Program-made: the position numbers and the translations under genes
Shown: positions 1 through 8,852 of the stretch, piece after piece
Numbering within the stretch: the first letter of the stretch is position 1
Layout: every line of letters starts with the position of its first letter
The notes under the pieces: generated by a model
Seen by the model: the letters and a program-made list of their open reading frames with translations, nothing else
What the model was told of the DNA's origin: nothing
Database searches by the model: none
NCBI GenBank assembly: GCA_022402535.1
Contig: JAKRSD010000020.1
Coordinates: forward strand, 1-64,000
Direction: 5' to 3'
Length of the DNA stretch: 64,000 nucleotides
DNA from: Flavobacteriales bacterium
GTDB lineage: Bacteria > Bacteroidota > Bacteroidia > CAIKAF01

Positions 1-639
1 TGATTTTTTACTATTTTCGGGAACAGAACGGAGGTTTTTAGACAAACTGCCGTTAGCGGGCACAGATAGTATCTGGGCATTGTTGTTCTGATGATATTGA
101 TCTGCACTGCCCAAAGTATAAATCCAGGGATTAAAGCGCCAGGGGCAGAAGTTTTGAATGGAAGGGCTGTATGTGCCGGTTGCTAAAGCGGTATAGTCTT
201 CAAAGCTACCATTAGCAACATATTCACAATCAACATAGTTGTAATTTTGAAGATACTGAGTACAGCTACTGTTTATTAGCCCTTTAACCCAAATTGTTTT
301 TTGAAATTCATTAATCCCGGTTGCATTAAGCGTAATCTTAAATGCACCTTCGTGCAAATAAGCATAGCTTATAGGTATTACTGAAGTTGTAACGATATTT
401 ATCAGAGTGTCTTTTGCCTGAAACTGCCTATCCGTCTGAGATTCGATTTCCCATGTAAATACTGTACCGTTGGGTATGGCCGTAGATGTATTGGAAATGA
501 AAAACGACTGACCCACAGTTACCGTGTCCGGTGCCGTAAAGCTGAGTGTAGGAACGGCAGGAATCTGGGCAGTTACAATTCCTTTCATCAATAGAATGCA
601 AAAACCCGCAAAAATTGTTTTTAAAATTTGTTTTTTCAT
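1..639 (-). CDS. Secreted protein, 5' part only (runs off the window start)
   Basis: The frame is open without a stop from an ATG at 639 to the first base of the window, so 213 codons are seen and the 3' end is missing. The start MKKQILKTIFAGFCILLMKG followed by a TAQ-like cleavage region is a typical signal peptide. After it comes an Ig/PKD-like stretch (PAVPTLSFTAPDTVTVGQSF) and a Cys-containing segment with NGSFEDY, a motif common in large secreted Bacteroidota proteins. A C-terminal type IX sorting domain is expected but lies outside the window. The exact function cannot be told. The start and reading frame are well supported by the signal peptide. Confidence 0.8.
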   Translation of the reverse strand, partial: MKKQILKTIFAGFCILLMKGIVTAQIPAVPTLSFTAPDTVTVGQSFFISNTSTAIPNGTVFTWEIESQTDRQFQAKDTLINIVTTSVIPISYAYLHEGAFKITLNATGINEFQKTIWVKGLINSSCTQYLQNYNYVDCEYVANGSFEDYTALATGTYSPSIQNFCPWRFNPWIYTLGSADQYHQNNNAQILSVPANGSLSKNLRSVPENSKKS

Positions 640-746
640 AATAACGTATTGGTGAATAAAAAAAACGGGCGTTGTTAACAAGCTGAAATTGAAACATGAA
701 CGCCACCACACATTTCTACATGTTGTTTTTCTTTTCCTACCTTTAC

Positions 747-776
747 GGCGCTTTGAGTGTGCAAATTTAAAGCGCC
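747..776 (-). promoter_or_regulatory. Inverted repeat enclosing a TAAATTTG -7 box
   Basis: GGCGCTTT at 747-754 is the exact reverse complement of AAAGCGCC at 769-776. Read on the minus strand, the loop contains TAAATTTG, which matches the Bacteroidota -7 consensus TAnnTTTG. It lies about 110-130 bases before the ATG at 639, so it may be the promoter, possibly operator-bearing, of the secreted protein gene. No clear -33 TTTG is seen. Confidence 0.35.
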
Positions 777-1403
777 GGAGGGAGGTGTCAGGTTACGACT
801 TGCACCTCCTTCTCTTTTGAAGGGTATATACCATTCCGTTTGGGTGATAATACCCAAACGGAGCAAAAACATTTACAAAAAGCAGTAATATTTTCGGGGT
901 ACAAAAGTCTGCCCCAATATATTCCGGATTTAAAATATTGTCTATCTGAATGTTAACTCTCATTAGGGTATTGAAGTGATATTGGTTTGGCTAATGTATG
1001 GTATGCATTTAATTTTTATCCGGACAAAATCAGCCGTTTTTAACAAACGTATGCCAAACACCTGTATATCAAAGTAAAAACATAATACACATATTGATGT
1101 GTATATCAAAAAAATAGAAAAGAATGAGGAATTACGCATTCTCATAAATAGCTACGCTTTGGGTATGATTGTTTATTATCAGGCAAGACCCCAAAAGCTT
1201 TCGGGGAGAAGGCAAGAGTATTTCTTGGATTGTTCTTTTGTTTAATTGTTGGATTGTCTTGGCTCTTGAATCTTTTATTCGTTATCAGGTAATAGTCCAG
1301 TCGTCAGCATAAATGGTTATCTGTTATCAGGCAATAGGCAATAGTTCCATCATCCGGAGCGAAGCCCCGAACCCTTTCGTGGGCATGGAGCGAAGCGTAA
1401 TAA

Positions 1404-1432
1404 ATTTTCCGGAGCGAAGCGGAGCATGCAGC
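1404..1432 (+). repeat. Dispersed intergenic repeat, copy A (29 bp)
   Basis: This segment, with core GGAGCGAAGCGGAGCATGCA, matches 27 of 29 bases of the reverse complement of 37423-37451. Both copies lie in gene-free gaps tens of kilobases apart. Related GGAGCGAAGC units sit next to it (1355-1395) and at about 5554-5580. The nature of the repeat is unknown. It is not part of a recognisable insertion sequence. Confidence 0.7.
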
Positions 1433-1548
1433 ATAGCGTAATAAATCACCAAATTTTCAAATTAATTGTTACATCAGCACATCCCTTCATCAGCACATTA
1501 ATAGGGCTTTACTGTCCTGATACTTGATACTAACTACCTGATACTTTT

Positions 1549-4059
1549 TCAATACGGATCCACATCAAACAGAATTTCTACACTTCGGTGCAGGGGATGG
1601 CTTTGCAGCCAGTCGGTGCATTTGGTGATAAAAAGTTTGGCCTTGGGCAGGTTTTCTTTCACGTCGAATTTCAACAGTATATCAAACAGGTATTTATTCC
1701 GTATGCGGGGAACTCCCGGAGGTTCGGGACCTAAAACCCGTTCCGCAAAAACGGCTTTGAGTTCGTTGGCCAACATACGGGCTGCGCGTTCGGCATAATC
1801 ACGGTCGCCATGACGCACGGTGATACGGATTAACCGTGTGAACGGCGGATAATGAAACTGATGACGCAGATGGGCTTCTTCGTTCAGAAATCCCTTCACA
1901 TCGTGCTGAATCACCCGCTGAATCACATAATGATCGGGCTTATAAGTCTGCAGCAGCACTTTTCCTTTTTTACTTCTCCGGCCTGCCCGGCCCGCCACCT
2001 GTGTCATAAGCTGAAACGCTTTTTCATTGGCCCTGAAATCAGGGATGGACAACATTTCGTCGGCATGAATCACGCCAACCACAGACACATGGTCAAAATC
2101 GAGTCCTTTGCTCACCATCTGGGTTCCCACCAGTACATCGGTTTGCCGGTGAGCAAAATCGCCGAGAATCTGGGCATACGCATTTTTTCGGTTAGCGGTA
2201 TCGATATCTAAGCGGCTGATTCGCCAATTGGGATATAAGAGCGAAAGTTCTTCTTCAATTTTTTCGGTACCAAAACCCTGCATTTCGATGGTTTTGCTTC
2301 CGCAAGCGGCACATTCGGTGGGTACCTGAGCCATGTATCCGCAGTAGCGGCAGCGCAACTGATGAATGGCTTTGTGGTAAATGAGCGAAATATCGCAGTT
2401 TTTGCATTGGGGTACGTGTCCGCAATCTTTACATTCCAACATGCGCGAAAATCCCCGGCGGTTTCTGAACAGAATAGCCTGTTCTCCGTGTTTTACGGCT
2501 TCGTCCACCTGCGTAAGTAATGCCGCCGTAAAATGCGAACGCATTTCTTTCGCTTTTCGGGCATCGCCCAGATGAATGGTTTCGATATCGGGCAAAACCG
2601 AATCGCCGAAGCGCTCGGGAAGCTGCACCATACCATACTTTTTATTCATGGCATTGTGATAACTCTCCAACGATGGAGTGGCCGAACCTAAAATGACTGG
2701 GGCTTTATGCAGTTTAGCCAGCACCAGGGCAAAATCGCGGGCGTGGTAGCGTGGCGCCGGATCGTATTGTTTGTAGGAAGATTCGTGTTCTTCATCCACA
2801 ATCACCAACCCTAAATCCGAAAAAGGAAGAAACAATGCCGAACGGGCACCAAGCACCACATCAAAACCATCACGGTTCAATACCCGGTTCCATACTTCCA
2901 CCCGTTCATTTTCGTTAAAACGGCTGTGATAAACACCTACTTTCCCCTGAAAAACACGCTTCAGGCGCTCTATCAATTGCGTGGTGAGGGCAATTTCGGG
3001 CAGCAGATATAAAACCTGTTTGTTTTTGGCCAGCGCTTCCAGAATCAGGTGAATGTACAATTCCGTTTTTCCGCTTCCGGTGATTCCAAAAAGCAGCGCC
3101 GGTTTATTCTCTTTGAAAACCGATTGAATTTCTCCGAAGGCTTTTTGCTGTAGCTCTGTGAGTTCGGGCATATCAGGAGCCTGAGTGGCATCTCCGAGCT
3201 GAATGCGATACTCTTCTTCTTCAAATTCTTCCAATATTTCCTTCTTCACCAAGGCCTTAATGGCCGGCGCGGAACCCTCTACCAACTCTCCTATTTTATG
3301 GCGGGGGACCGGTTTATTTTCACCCGAAAAATGTTCGGATAGAATTAAAAAGGTGGTGAGCGTTTCGGTTTGTTTGGCTGCTCTTTTGAGCTGATCAAAG
3401 ACTTTCTGCAAGTTTTCTTCAATCCTGTAAAACGGGGTTAGACGGTAAAATTTCACCATCCGGGGTTTGTACTTTTCTTCCACCTCATGTTCCGAAACCA
3501 CGAGTCCGCGGTCTATAAGCATTTTAAAATACTTACGCACCTGTTTCAGTCCCAGAATTTTTTCGGCATCTTCCACCGAAATTCCGCCTTGCAATTCCAT
3601 GGCTTCCACCAGCATGTATTCCCTGTCTGTCAGGGAAGAATAATCGGGCTCAATCTCTTTTCGTAACGTAAACCGGGCTTTAGATTCCAGTTTTAATCCG
3701 GCGGGAAGTGCAGCCGTCATCACATCGCCCAGTGTGGACAGATAATATGCCGCCATCTGTTCCCAAAAGGTTTGCATATGCGGAAGGATCACCGGTTCGG
3801 TATCCAGATAATCAGAAACCGCTTTCACCTCATAATGCTGGGGCCTTTCGTGATGCACTTTCCATACGATTCCGGTGTAGAGTTTTCCGGCTTTCAGGGG
3901 CACCACCACACGCATGCCCGTACGGCAATGTTCGGCACGGGCCGGATCGGCCTCGTAAGTAAGCACATGGCGCAAAGCCAGCGGCAAAACCACATCTACG
4001 TATAAACCAGAATGCATAGTTGTGCAAACATCCGAAAAAGGAAGGGGATTCGACTTCAT
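1549..4059 (-). CDS. priA: Primosomal protein N' (replication restart helicase PriA)
   Basis: PriA is a 3'-5' superfamily 2 DNA helicase that recognises stalled or collapsed forks and reloads the replicative helicase. The 836-residue product has an N-terminal DNA-binding domain, a Walker A motif GITGSGKT near residue 328, a DEEH box (VIVDEEHESS) near 420, and the PriA-specific zinc-binding insertion. That insertion has eight cysteines in CxxC pairs (CKDCG, CKNCD, CRYCG, CAACG) at about residues 540-590. A GTEKIEEEL segment and QVAGRAGR-type motif VI follow. The length is normal for Bacteroidota. The ATG at 4059 is used; a second Met 14 codons later, just before HSGLYVDVVLPL, is an alternative start. 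It is divergently placed from rseP. Confidence 0.97.
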   Translation of the reverse strand: MKSNPLPFSDVCTTMHSGLYVDVVLPLALRHVLTYEADPARAEHCRTGMRVVVPLKAGKLYTGIVWKVHHERPQHYEVKAVSDYLDTEPVILPHMQTFWEQMAAYYLSTLGDVMTAALPAGLKLESKARFTLRKEIEPDYSSLTDREYMLVEAMELQGGISVEDAEKILGLKQVRKYFKMLIDRGLVVSEHEVEEKYKPRMVKFYRLTPFYRIEENLQKVFDQLKRAAKQTETLTTFLILSEHFSGENKPVPRHKIGELVEGSAPAIKALVKKEILEEFEEEEYRIQLGDATQAPDMPELTELQQKAFGEIQSVFKENKPALLFGITGSGKTELYIHLILEALAKNKQVLYLLPEIALTTQLIERLKRVFQGKVGVYHSRFNENERVEVWNRVLNRDGFDVVLGARSALFLPFSDLGLVIVDEEHESSYKQYDPAPRYHARDFALVLAKLHKAPVILGSATPSLESYHNAMNKKYGMVQLPERFGDSVLPDIETIHLGDARKAKEMRSHFTAALLTQVDEAVKHGEQAILFRNRRGFSRMLECKDCGHVPQCKNCDISLIYHKAIHQLRCRYCGYMAQVPTECAACGSKTIEMQGFGTEKIEEELSLLYPNWRISRLDIDTANRKNAYAQILGDFAHRQTDVLVGTQMVSKGLDFDHVSVVGVIHADEMLSIPDFRANEKAFQLMTQVAGRAGRRSKKGKVLLQTYKPDHYVIQRVIQHDVKGFLNEEAHLRHQFHYPPFTRLIRITVRHGDRDYAERAARMLANELKAVFAERVLGPEPPGVPRIRNKYLFDILLKFDVKENLPKAKLFITKCTDWLQSHPLHRSVEILFDVDPY

Positions 4060-4158
4060 TTTACGCTTGTTTTTCTAAACACCCCCTTGTATTCATTTCA
4101 AATTTGCACCTTTGCGCTTTGTCAAACGGGCGCATGAGCCCTAAATTTTCTCAGATAC

Positions 4159-5517
4159 ATGGAATGGGTTATCCGCATAGGTCAGTTTATATTAAGTCTC
4201 TCCATATTAGTGGTACTGCACGAGTTTGGCCACTATTTACCGGCAAAACTTTTCGGCACCCGGGTTGAAAAATTTTTTCTCTTTTTTGATTACAAATTTG
4301 CGCTCGTAAAGAAAAAAATCGGCGAAACAGTTTGGGGCATCGGCTGGATTCCCTTTGGCGGTTATGTGAAAATTGCCGGCATGGTGGACGAGAGTATGGA
4401 TAAAGACCAGATGGCTCAGGAGCCCCAGCCGTGGGAATACCGCAGCAAGCCCGCCTGGCAGCGTTTGATTATCATTTTGGGCGGAGTAACGGTAAATATC
4501 ATTCTGGCTTTTGTGATTTACTGGATGATGATGTTTGTGTACGGAGAAAAATTTCTGCCCGTAGCCAACATGAAAGACGGAATCTGGGTACAGAATGAGT
4601 TGGTGGCAAACCGCATCGGCATTCAGACCGGAGACCATATTATCCGCATCGGAAATCAGGACATGGTGAACTTCAGCGACCTGAATGAAGCCTTGTTATA
4701 CAGCGGCGGAAAATCCGTGGTAGTGGAACGCAACGGGGAACAAATTACCCTGAACAGCCCGGCCGGAATTGATCAGGACATATTAGCCAGCGGAACCCCT
4801 TTGGTGGTAAGTATCCGCATGCCTTTTTATGTAGGCGGGTTCAGCGATGAAATCACAAACGGAAAAGACTGCGGCTTGCAGGTAAAAGATAAAATCATCG
4901 GAGTGGATGGCACGCCCATCCGTTATTTTGATGAATTTAAAACCTACGTGGCAAACAAAAAAGGAGAAACCATTGCATTAAATGTATTGCGCAACGAACA
5001 ACAGCAAACGCTCAACTGCACGGTAAATGACTCAGGACTGGTGGGACTGGCTCCCGTGAACATGAGTATGGCCGATTTAGAAAAAGACGGAGCCTATGAG
5101 TTTGGCAAAATTGAATATTCGTTTTTTGCGGCGCTTCCAGCGGGTTTAAACAAAACTTTTTCTACACTCAGCGGCTATATCAAGCAGTTCAAAGTGATTT
5201 TCACCAAACAGGGCGCCAAACAAATCGGCAGTTTAGGAACAATCATGAGTATGTTTCCGCCTGAGTGGAACTGGCAGGCCTTTTGGCAACTGACCGCCTT
5301 TTTGAGTATCATTCTGGCTTTTATTAATGTGCTTCCTATTCCGGCTTTGGATGGCGGACATGCCGTGTTTATTATTTATGAACTCATTACCGGCCGCAAA
5401 CCTTCTGAAAAATTTTTAGAAAAAGCCCAAACCGTGGGTATGATTCTGCTTATCGGGTTGATGGTATATGCGCTGGGCAACGATATATGGAAATTTATTA
5501 TCAGTAAGTTTTTGTAG
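4159..5517 (+). CDS. rseP: Site-2 zinc metalloprotease RseP (M50 family)
   Basis: This is an intramembrane protease that typically cuts anti-sigma factors and leftover signal peptides within the inner membrane. The 452-residue protein has the catalytic HEFGH motif at residues 21-25 in the first membrane helix. A second helix (about 110-130) is followed by two PDZ-like segments (about 140-300). The third metal ligand lies in NVLPIPALDGGH near residue 390-400, close to the last helices. All catalytic elements are present. The gene is divergent from priA with about 100 bp between, and a CACCTTTG box around 4103 may be its -7 element. Confidence 0.95.
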   Translation: MEWVIRIGQFILSLSILVVLHEFGHYLPAKLFGTRVEKFFLFFDYKFALVKKKIGETVWGIGWIPFGGYVKIAGMVDESMDKDQMAQEPQPWEYRSKPAWQRLIIILGGVTVNIILAFVIYWMMMFVYGEKFLPVANMKDGIWVQNELVANRIGIQTGDHIIRIGNQDMVNFSDLNEALLYSGGKSVVVERNGEQITLNSPAGIDQDILASGTPLVVSIRMPFYVGGFSDEITNGKDCGLQVKDKIIGVDGTPIRYFDEFKTYVANKKGETIALNVLRNEQQQTLNCTVNDSGLVGLAPVNMSMADLEKDGAYEFGKIEYSFFAALPAGLNKTFSTLSGYIKQFKVIFTKQGAKQIGSLGTIMSMFPPEWNWQAFWQLTAFLSIILAFINVLPIPALDGGHAVFIIYELITGRKPSEKFLEKAQTVGMILLIGLMVYALGNDIWKFIISKFL

Positions 5518-5880
5518 TACGAGTATCAGGTAGCAGGTATCAAGTTTCAGGCAGAGCGAAGCGGCGTAGGAGCGAAGCGCAAAACGAAGTGGCGCACGAA
5601 GTAATAATCAAAACATTTTCAAATTCCATCCACTGCTTCATCCTTTGCCATAGCTCTTGGTTCTTGAATCCAATCCATCAGCACACAAAACCATTATCAA
5701 ATTGACACATCATCAAATTATCAAATTAATAAGCTACCTTTGTGCTTTATTAACAGACGCTTTTAGTCTGCATCCACTTTCTTCCTCGAGAAGATAATAT
5801 CCTCAGAACCCGGTTTAACATCCGTTATATCAAGGTACCCGGGGAGGTGTTCACCCGAAAGCGACATTTATTTTTTATTC
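5518..5880. other. Gene-free gap with repeat mosaic and helicase leader
   Basis: The first 220 bases hold repeat-type sequence: GAGCGAAGCG and CACGAAGT units at about 5554-5600, then AT-rich CAAATTATCAAATTAAT-type units up to about 5730. From a TACCTTTG box near 5733 onward the region looks like the promoter and leader of the downstream RNA helicase. No gene is seen. Confidence 0.65.
5733..5880 (+). promoter_or_regulatory. Promoter box and structured 5' leader of the DEAD-box helicase
   Basis: A TACCTTTG -7-like box near 5733 is followed by about 140 bases of leader. The leader can fold: CAGAC with GTCTG early on, CTTC with GAAG around 5781-5793, and a longer helix pairing CCTC (5801-5804) and CCCGG (5809-5813) with CCGGG (5839-5843) and GAGG (5844-5847). 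A long structured leader before an RNA helicase gene suggests control at the mRNA level, as seen for cold-induced helicases elsewhere. That role is inferred. Confidence 0.45.
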
Positions 5881-7212
5881 ATGACATTTGAATCATTGCA
5901 GCTCATTGAGCCCATTCTTCGTGCCGTTCAGCAGGAAGGATACACTACGCCCACGCCTATTCAGGCACAGGCCATTCCCATTGTTTTAGCTAAGCGCGAT
6001 ATCCTCGGCTGTGCACAAACCGGCACCGGAAAAACCGCTGCATTCAGTATTCCGATTTTACAATTGCTGAATGCCGGACCCGCAGATGAAAACAACCGCA
6101 AAAAACCGATCCGTTCGCTGATATTAACCCCCACGCGGGAATTGGCCATACAGATCGGAGAAAGTATTGCCGCTTACGGCAGACATCTGCCTTTGCAGCA
6201 TACCGTTATTTTTGGCGGCGTAGGCGAAGCTTCCCAAATTGATGCCCTCCGCAGAGGAGTGGATATTTTGGTAGCCACTCCCGGAAGATTGCTGGACCTG
6301 ATGGACAGACGATTTGTAGACCTGCGCCAATTGCAGATTTTCGTTTTGGACGAAGCAGACCGCATGCTCGACATGGGCTTTATTCATGATGTGCGTAAGG
6401 TGATTGCTAAAATTCCCGTACGTCGTCAAACCCTGTTTTTTTCGGCTACCATGCCGCCCGAAATTCAAAAGCTGGCCGATAACATTCTGACCGATCCGCG
6501 CAAAGTAGAAGTTACTCCCGTTTCTTCCACCGCCGAAAAAGTACGTCAGGAAGTGTATTTTGTAAACAAAAGCAATAAACCCAAGCTGTTGAAGGAACTT
6601 CTTTTGGATGCATCCATCAGCCGGGTATTGGTGTTTACGCGCACCAAACATGGTGCAGACCGTGTGGCCAAAGATTTGGTTAAACATGGTATAGGCGCCG
6701 AAGCCATTCATGGCAACAAATCGCAAAATAACCGGCAAAGAGCCCTTTCACTTTTCAAAAGCGGAGAAATACGGGTATTGGTAGCCACCGATATTGCCGC
6801 ACGCGGTATAGATGTGGAAGAACTTTCGCATGTGGTAAATTTTGAATTGCCCAATGTTCCCGAAACGTATGTACACCGCATAGGACGTACCGGACGGGCC
6901 GGTAATTCGGGCGTGGCGATTTCATTCTGCGAACCCGACGAAATGGCTTACCTGAAAGACATCCAAAAACTCATCGGGAAAACGATTCCCGTAGTGGAAA
7001 AACATGCCTTTCCGTTAGATTTTTCGCTGACTCAGCAGGAAAAAGAAAAGCAACGCGAAACCGGCAGAGGCCGTGTGGGGCATGGACAAAAACCCGGAAA
7101 TCGTTCTGGGGCCGGTAAAAGCCACCGAAAAGGAAAACCGGCTTCGGCTGCATCCTCTAATTCGCCACAACGACCCGGCGATAAGAAAAAAGTAGTTAAA
7201 CGTACTTTTTGA
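5881..7212 (+). CDS. DEAD-box ATP-dependent RNA helicase (RhlE-like)
   Basis: The protein unwinds short RNA duplexes, typically in ribosome assembly or mRNA decay. The 443 residues include a Q motif ([11 protein letters not shown]), Walker A AQTGTGKT near residue 46, [13 protein letters not shown] in [13 protein letters not shown] near 155, and SAT near 188. The RecA-like domain 2 signature [10 protein letters not shown] is near 333. From about residue 385 the tail is basic, low complexity and Gly/Lys/Arg-rich, as expected of an RNA-binding extension. The RhlE type is judged by length and motif spacing. It is followed by a strong terminator. Confidence 0.93.
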   Translation: MTFESLQLIEPILRAVQQEGYTTPTPIQAQAIPIVLAKRDILGCAQTGTGKTAAFSIPILQLLNAGPADENNRKKPIRSLILTPTRELAIQIGESIAAYGRHLPLQHTVIFGGVGEASQIDALRRGVDILVATPGRLLDLMDRRFVDLRQLQIFVLDEADRMLDMGFIHDVRKVIAKIPVRRQTLFFSATMPPEIQKLADNILTDPRKVEVTPVSSTAEKVRQEVYFVNKSNKPKLLKELLLDASISRVLVFTRTKHGADRVAKDLVKHGIGAEAIHGNKSQNNRQRALSLFKSGEIRVLVATDIAARGIDVEELSHVVNFELPNVPETYVHRIGRTGRAGNSGVAISFCEPDEMAYLKDIQKLIGKTIPVVEKHAFPLDFSLTQQEKEKQRETGRGRVGHGQKPGNRSGAGKSHRKGKPASAASSNSPQRPGDKKKVVKRTF

Positions 7213-7227
7213 TAAATAAAAAACAAG

Positions 7228-7259
7228 AAAAAAGGGGTGATTTATTTACCCCTTTTTTT
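7228..7259 (+). terminator. Intrinsic terminator after the RNA helicase
   Basis: AAAAAAGGGGT (7228-7238) pairs perfectly with ACCCCTTTTTT (7248-7258), followed by T residues. The matching A tract may let it work in both directions. Confidence 0.85.
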
Positions 7260-7302
7260 ATGATACTATTTTGACACACAAACCACGATTATCTCTTACG
7301 CC

Positions 7303-7320
7303 AAAAGCTCCCGAAGGAGC
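7303..7320 (-). terminator. Terminator hairpin after the M56 sensor fragment
   Basis: On the minus strand GCTCC-TTCG-GGAGC followed by TTTT forms a short stem with a UUCG tetraloop. It lies 24 bases past the stop codon of the interrupted M56 gene, the expected end of the blaI-sensor operon. Confidence 0.65.
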
Positions 7321-7343
7321 CATGGCTAAAATTCATTTTAAAT

Positions 7344-8255
7344 TTATTGCAATGCAAATTTGATGGGCAATACCATTAAGGCTGCTACCTTTTTCCCGTC
7401 TTTTTCGGCAGGAATCCAATCCGGCATTTTTTCAACAACTCTCATTGCGGCTTCATCGCAGCCATAACCAATTCCCCGTTTAACCTGAATGTTTTTTATT
7501 TTCCCATCGGTGCTCACGGTAAATTCAACAATAACCTTCCCTTCAATATTAGATTCTATAGCCGTTTGGGGATAAATCAGATTATTCCCGATGAATCTAA
7601 CCATTTCCATTTGTCCACCCGGGAATTCAGGGAGCTTGTCAAATTCATTTTCAATTTGTATTGAGGGGTTTTGCCCCATCAGCCGGGGACTAAAAAATAC
7701 GCCCGAGCCGATAAATGTAAACGCCAATGCCATCAATAGCAGGCTACTTTTTTTGTTTTTTGATTTGTGCATCATTTGTATTCGTGTTTTGATTTGTGAA
7801 CCTGTGAAATAATTTACCGGAACATTCATCCCTGCCAATGCGCAGGACAAAAGGGTGTCGCAGTATGCCGAAATGTTTGTTCCCGTTGCCAGTACCTGTT
7901 CATCGGCACTAAACTCATGAGCCTGGCGCAACTCACGTTCTATCAAAAAGTAAAAGGGATTAAACCATCCAAATATTTTCAATAATTCGAAACCCAAGAC
8001 ATCAATCGTATGTCCGAACCGGATATGCGCCTTTTCGTGTAAAAAAACGATTTGAAGTTTTTCGCCATGCAGAGAAGCCGGAACAAAAATAGATTGCCCG
8101 AATGAAAAAGGATATTTAATTTTTTCACTGAAATAGGTGGTAAAACCGTCTATCTGCTTCTTCTCACTCTGATACATAATTCGGAATATGCTCCCAAGTT
8201 TTACGGTAAAAAGCAGCAATCCTATAACAACAGGAATAACATAAAACAATGTGTA
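7344..8255 (-). pseudogene. M56 (BlaR1/MecR1-like) sensor peptidase, 3' part, separated by an insertion
   Basis: This is the C-terminal 303 codons of a membrane sensor of the BlaR1/MecR1 type, which in intact systems cleaves or triggers loss of the BlaI repressor. It has a membrane segment (FYVIPVVIGLLLFTVKL), the M56 zinc motif HEKAHIRFGH, the second-ligand region (ELRQAHEFSADEQVL), another membrane helix (SSLLLMALAFTFIGSGVFF) and a C-terminal TonB-like domain (residues with NIEGKVIVEFTVSTDGKI). The 5' 91 codons lie at 11233-11505, beyond the inserted element. Removing the element and one copy of its 8-bp target duplication restores a continuous frame through GEISF-YTLFYV. A TTG at 8249 could in principle start this fragment, but there is no sign that it is translated. 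Confidence 0.9.
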
Positions 8256-8263
8256 AAAAGAAA
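8256..8263. repeat. Target site duplication, left copy
   Basis: AAAAGAAA, identical to 11233-11240. The two copies directly flank the inverted ends of the inserted element. Eight bases is the usual duplication length for IS1595-family insertions. Confidence 0.92.
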
Positions 8264-8286
8264 GGCAATGATATACGAGTTTACAC
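8264..8286 (+). repeat. Left terminal inverted repeat of the IS1595-type element
   Basis: Begins GGCAATGATATAC and ends TTTACAC. It matches the reverse complement of 11210-11232 at 21 of 23 positions, the mismatches being at positions 14 and 16. Confidence 0.92.
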
Positions 8287-8352
8287 CATATTCAAATGAA
8301 TTGAAAATGAGAAAGCCATGTAATTTTATATCATTGATTGTTAGTAAAGTAT

Positions 8353-8362
8353 GATAGTTTTG
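8353..8362 (+). promoter_or_regulatory. Possible promoter of the cargo gene pair
   Basis: TAGTTTTG at 8355-8362 fits TAnnTTTG, with ATTG 18 bases upstream (8333-8336) as a weak -33 element. It lies inside the element, just past its left end, and about 90 bases before the first cargo gene. Confidence 0.35.
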
Positions 8363-8449
8363 AACATTATATTAACAATTTTAACATTCAGATATGTAAT
8401 ACTGCCTGATTTTTGCGTTCTTTTGTGATACAAAAAACAAATCTATCTT

Positions 8450-8836
8450 ATGGAACCGAATGAAATCAGAACAAATCATTTCTACATGGAAAGCTTGGGA
8501 GATGATGCTGAGATGGTAGAGGTGAGAGAACCTGTAACAATTATAAAAAACAAAGTTACGGGTAATTATGCAGTATTTTTAAGTGAAGGAGATTTTGGTC
8601 CTATTATCATTCACAAAGACAAAGAAGATGCCGTAAAAAGATTTATTGATGCTTTTGGAGCAATGTTGGTTTATAAGTCTTTAATGGTAGCCCCAGGAAT
8701 AAAAGAAAAGTTTTTAAGCAATTGCAGGTCAAATCATACAGAAACTTATGAAAAAATAAATGGGCAAATAAATTTGATTGTAAATGAATCTGCCGAGAAA
8801 TTTACTAAAATAAAAAAAGACTTGGTAGAAGCTTAA
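8450..8836 (+). CDS. Unrecognised cargo protein of the IS1595-type element (128 aa)
   Basis: I do not recognise this family. The 128-residue product has no signal peptide or membrane helix. Its first half looks like alternating beta strands followed by a helix (VTIIKNKVTGNYAVFLSEGD, then IIIHKDKEDAVKRFIDAF). That layout vaguely recalls small HicB-like folds, but the match is too weak to name it. The C-terminal third is Lys/Glu-rich and helical. It sits inside the mobile element, 16 bp before a second unknown gene on the same strand, so the two probably form an operon. It faces the transposase/P63C genes convergently. Composition is strongly AT-rich, which supports transfer with the element. 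Confidence 0.7.
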   Translation: MEPNEIRTNHFYMESLGDDAEMVEVREPVTIIKNKVTGNYAVFLSEGDFGPIIIHKDKEDAVKRFIDAFGAMLVYKSLMVAPGIKEKFLSNCRSNHTETYEKINGQINLIVNESAEKFTKIKKDLVEA

Positions 8837-8852
8837 CCTATTCTCTTGCCCA

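Larger units (their letters stand above)
640..1548. other. Gene-free region, 0.9 kb, with promoter-like element and repeat modules
   Basis: No convincing gene is present; the short open frames on the minus strand here have no recognisable composition or start context. The left part (about 640-800) holds inverted repeats and a promoter-like box serving the leftward gene. The part from about 1160 to 1545 is a patchwork of short repeat motifs (GGAGCGAAGC-type units, CAGCACAT units, CTGATACTTGATAC-type units). The same kinds of unit recur at 5518-5740 and 37296-37680. Confidence 0.7.

Noticed and set aside
779-812. Sequence resembling part of the 16S rRNA 3' region (GTTACGACTT and CACCTCC)
   Set aside because: Only about ten bases match, and the rest does not fit rRNA; it forms a separate hairpin.
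675-1145. Small minus-strand open frames of 60-65 codons
   Set aside because: They lie in a repeat- and promoter-like gap, have no signal, domain or start context, and are of chance length for AT-rich sequence.
7344-8249. The 301-codon frame as a complete, functional M56 protein starting at TTG 8249
   Set aside because: The N-terminal membrane helices are missing and found beyond the element; the frame is the 3' part of an interrupted gene.
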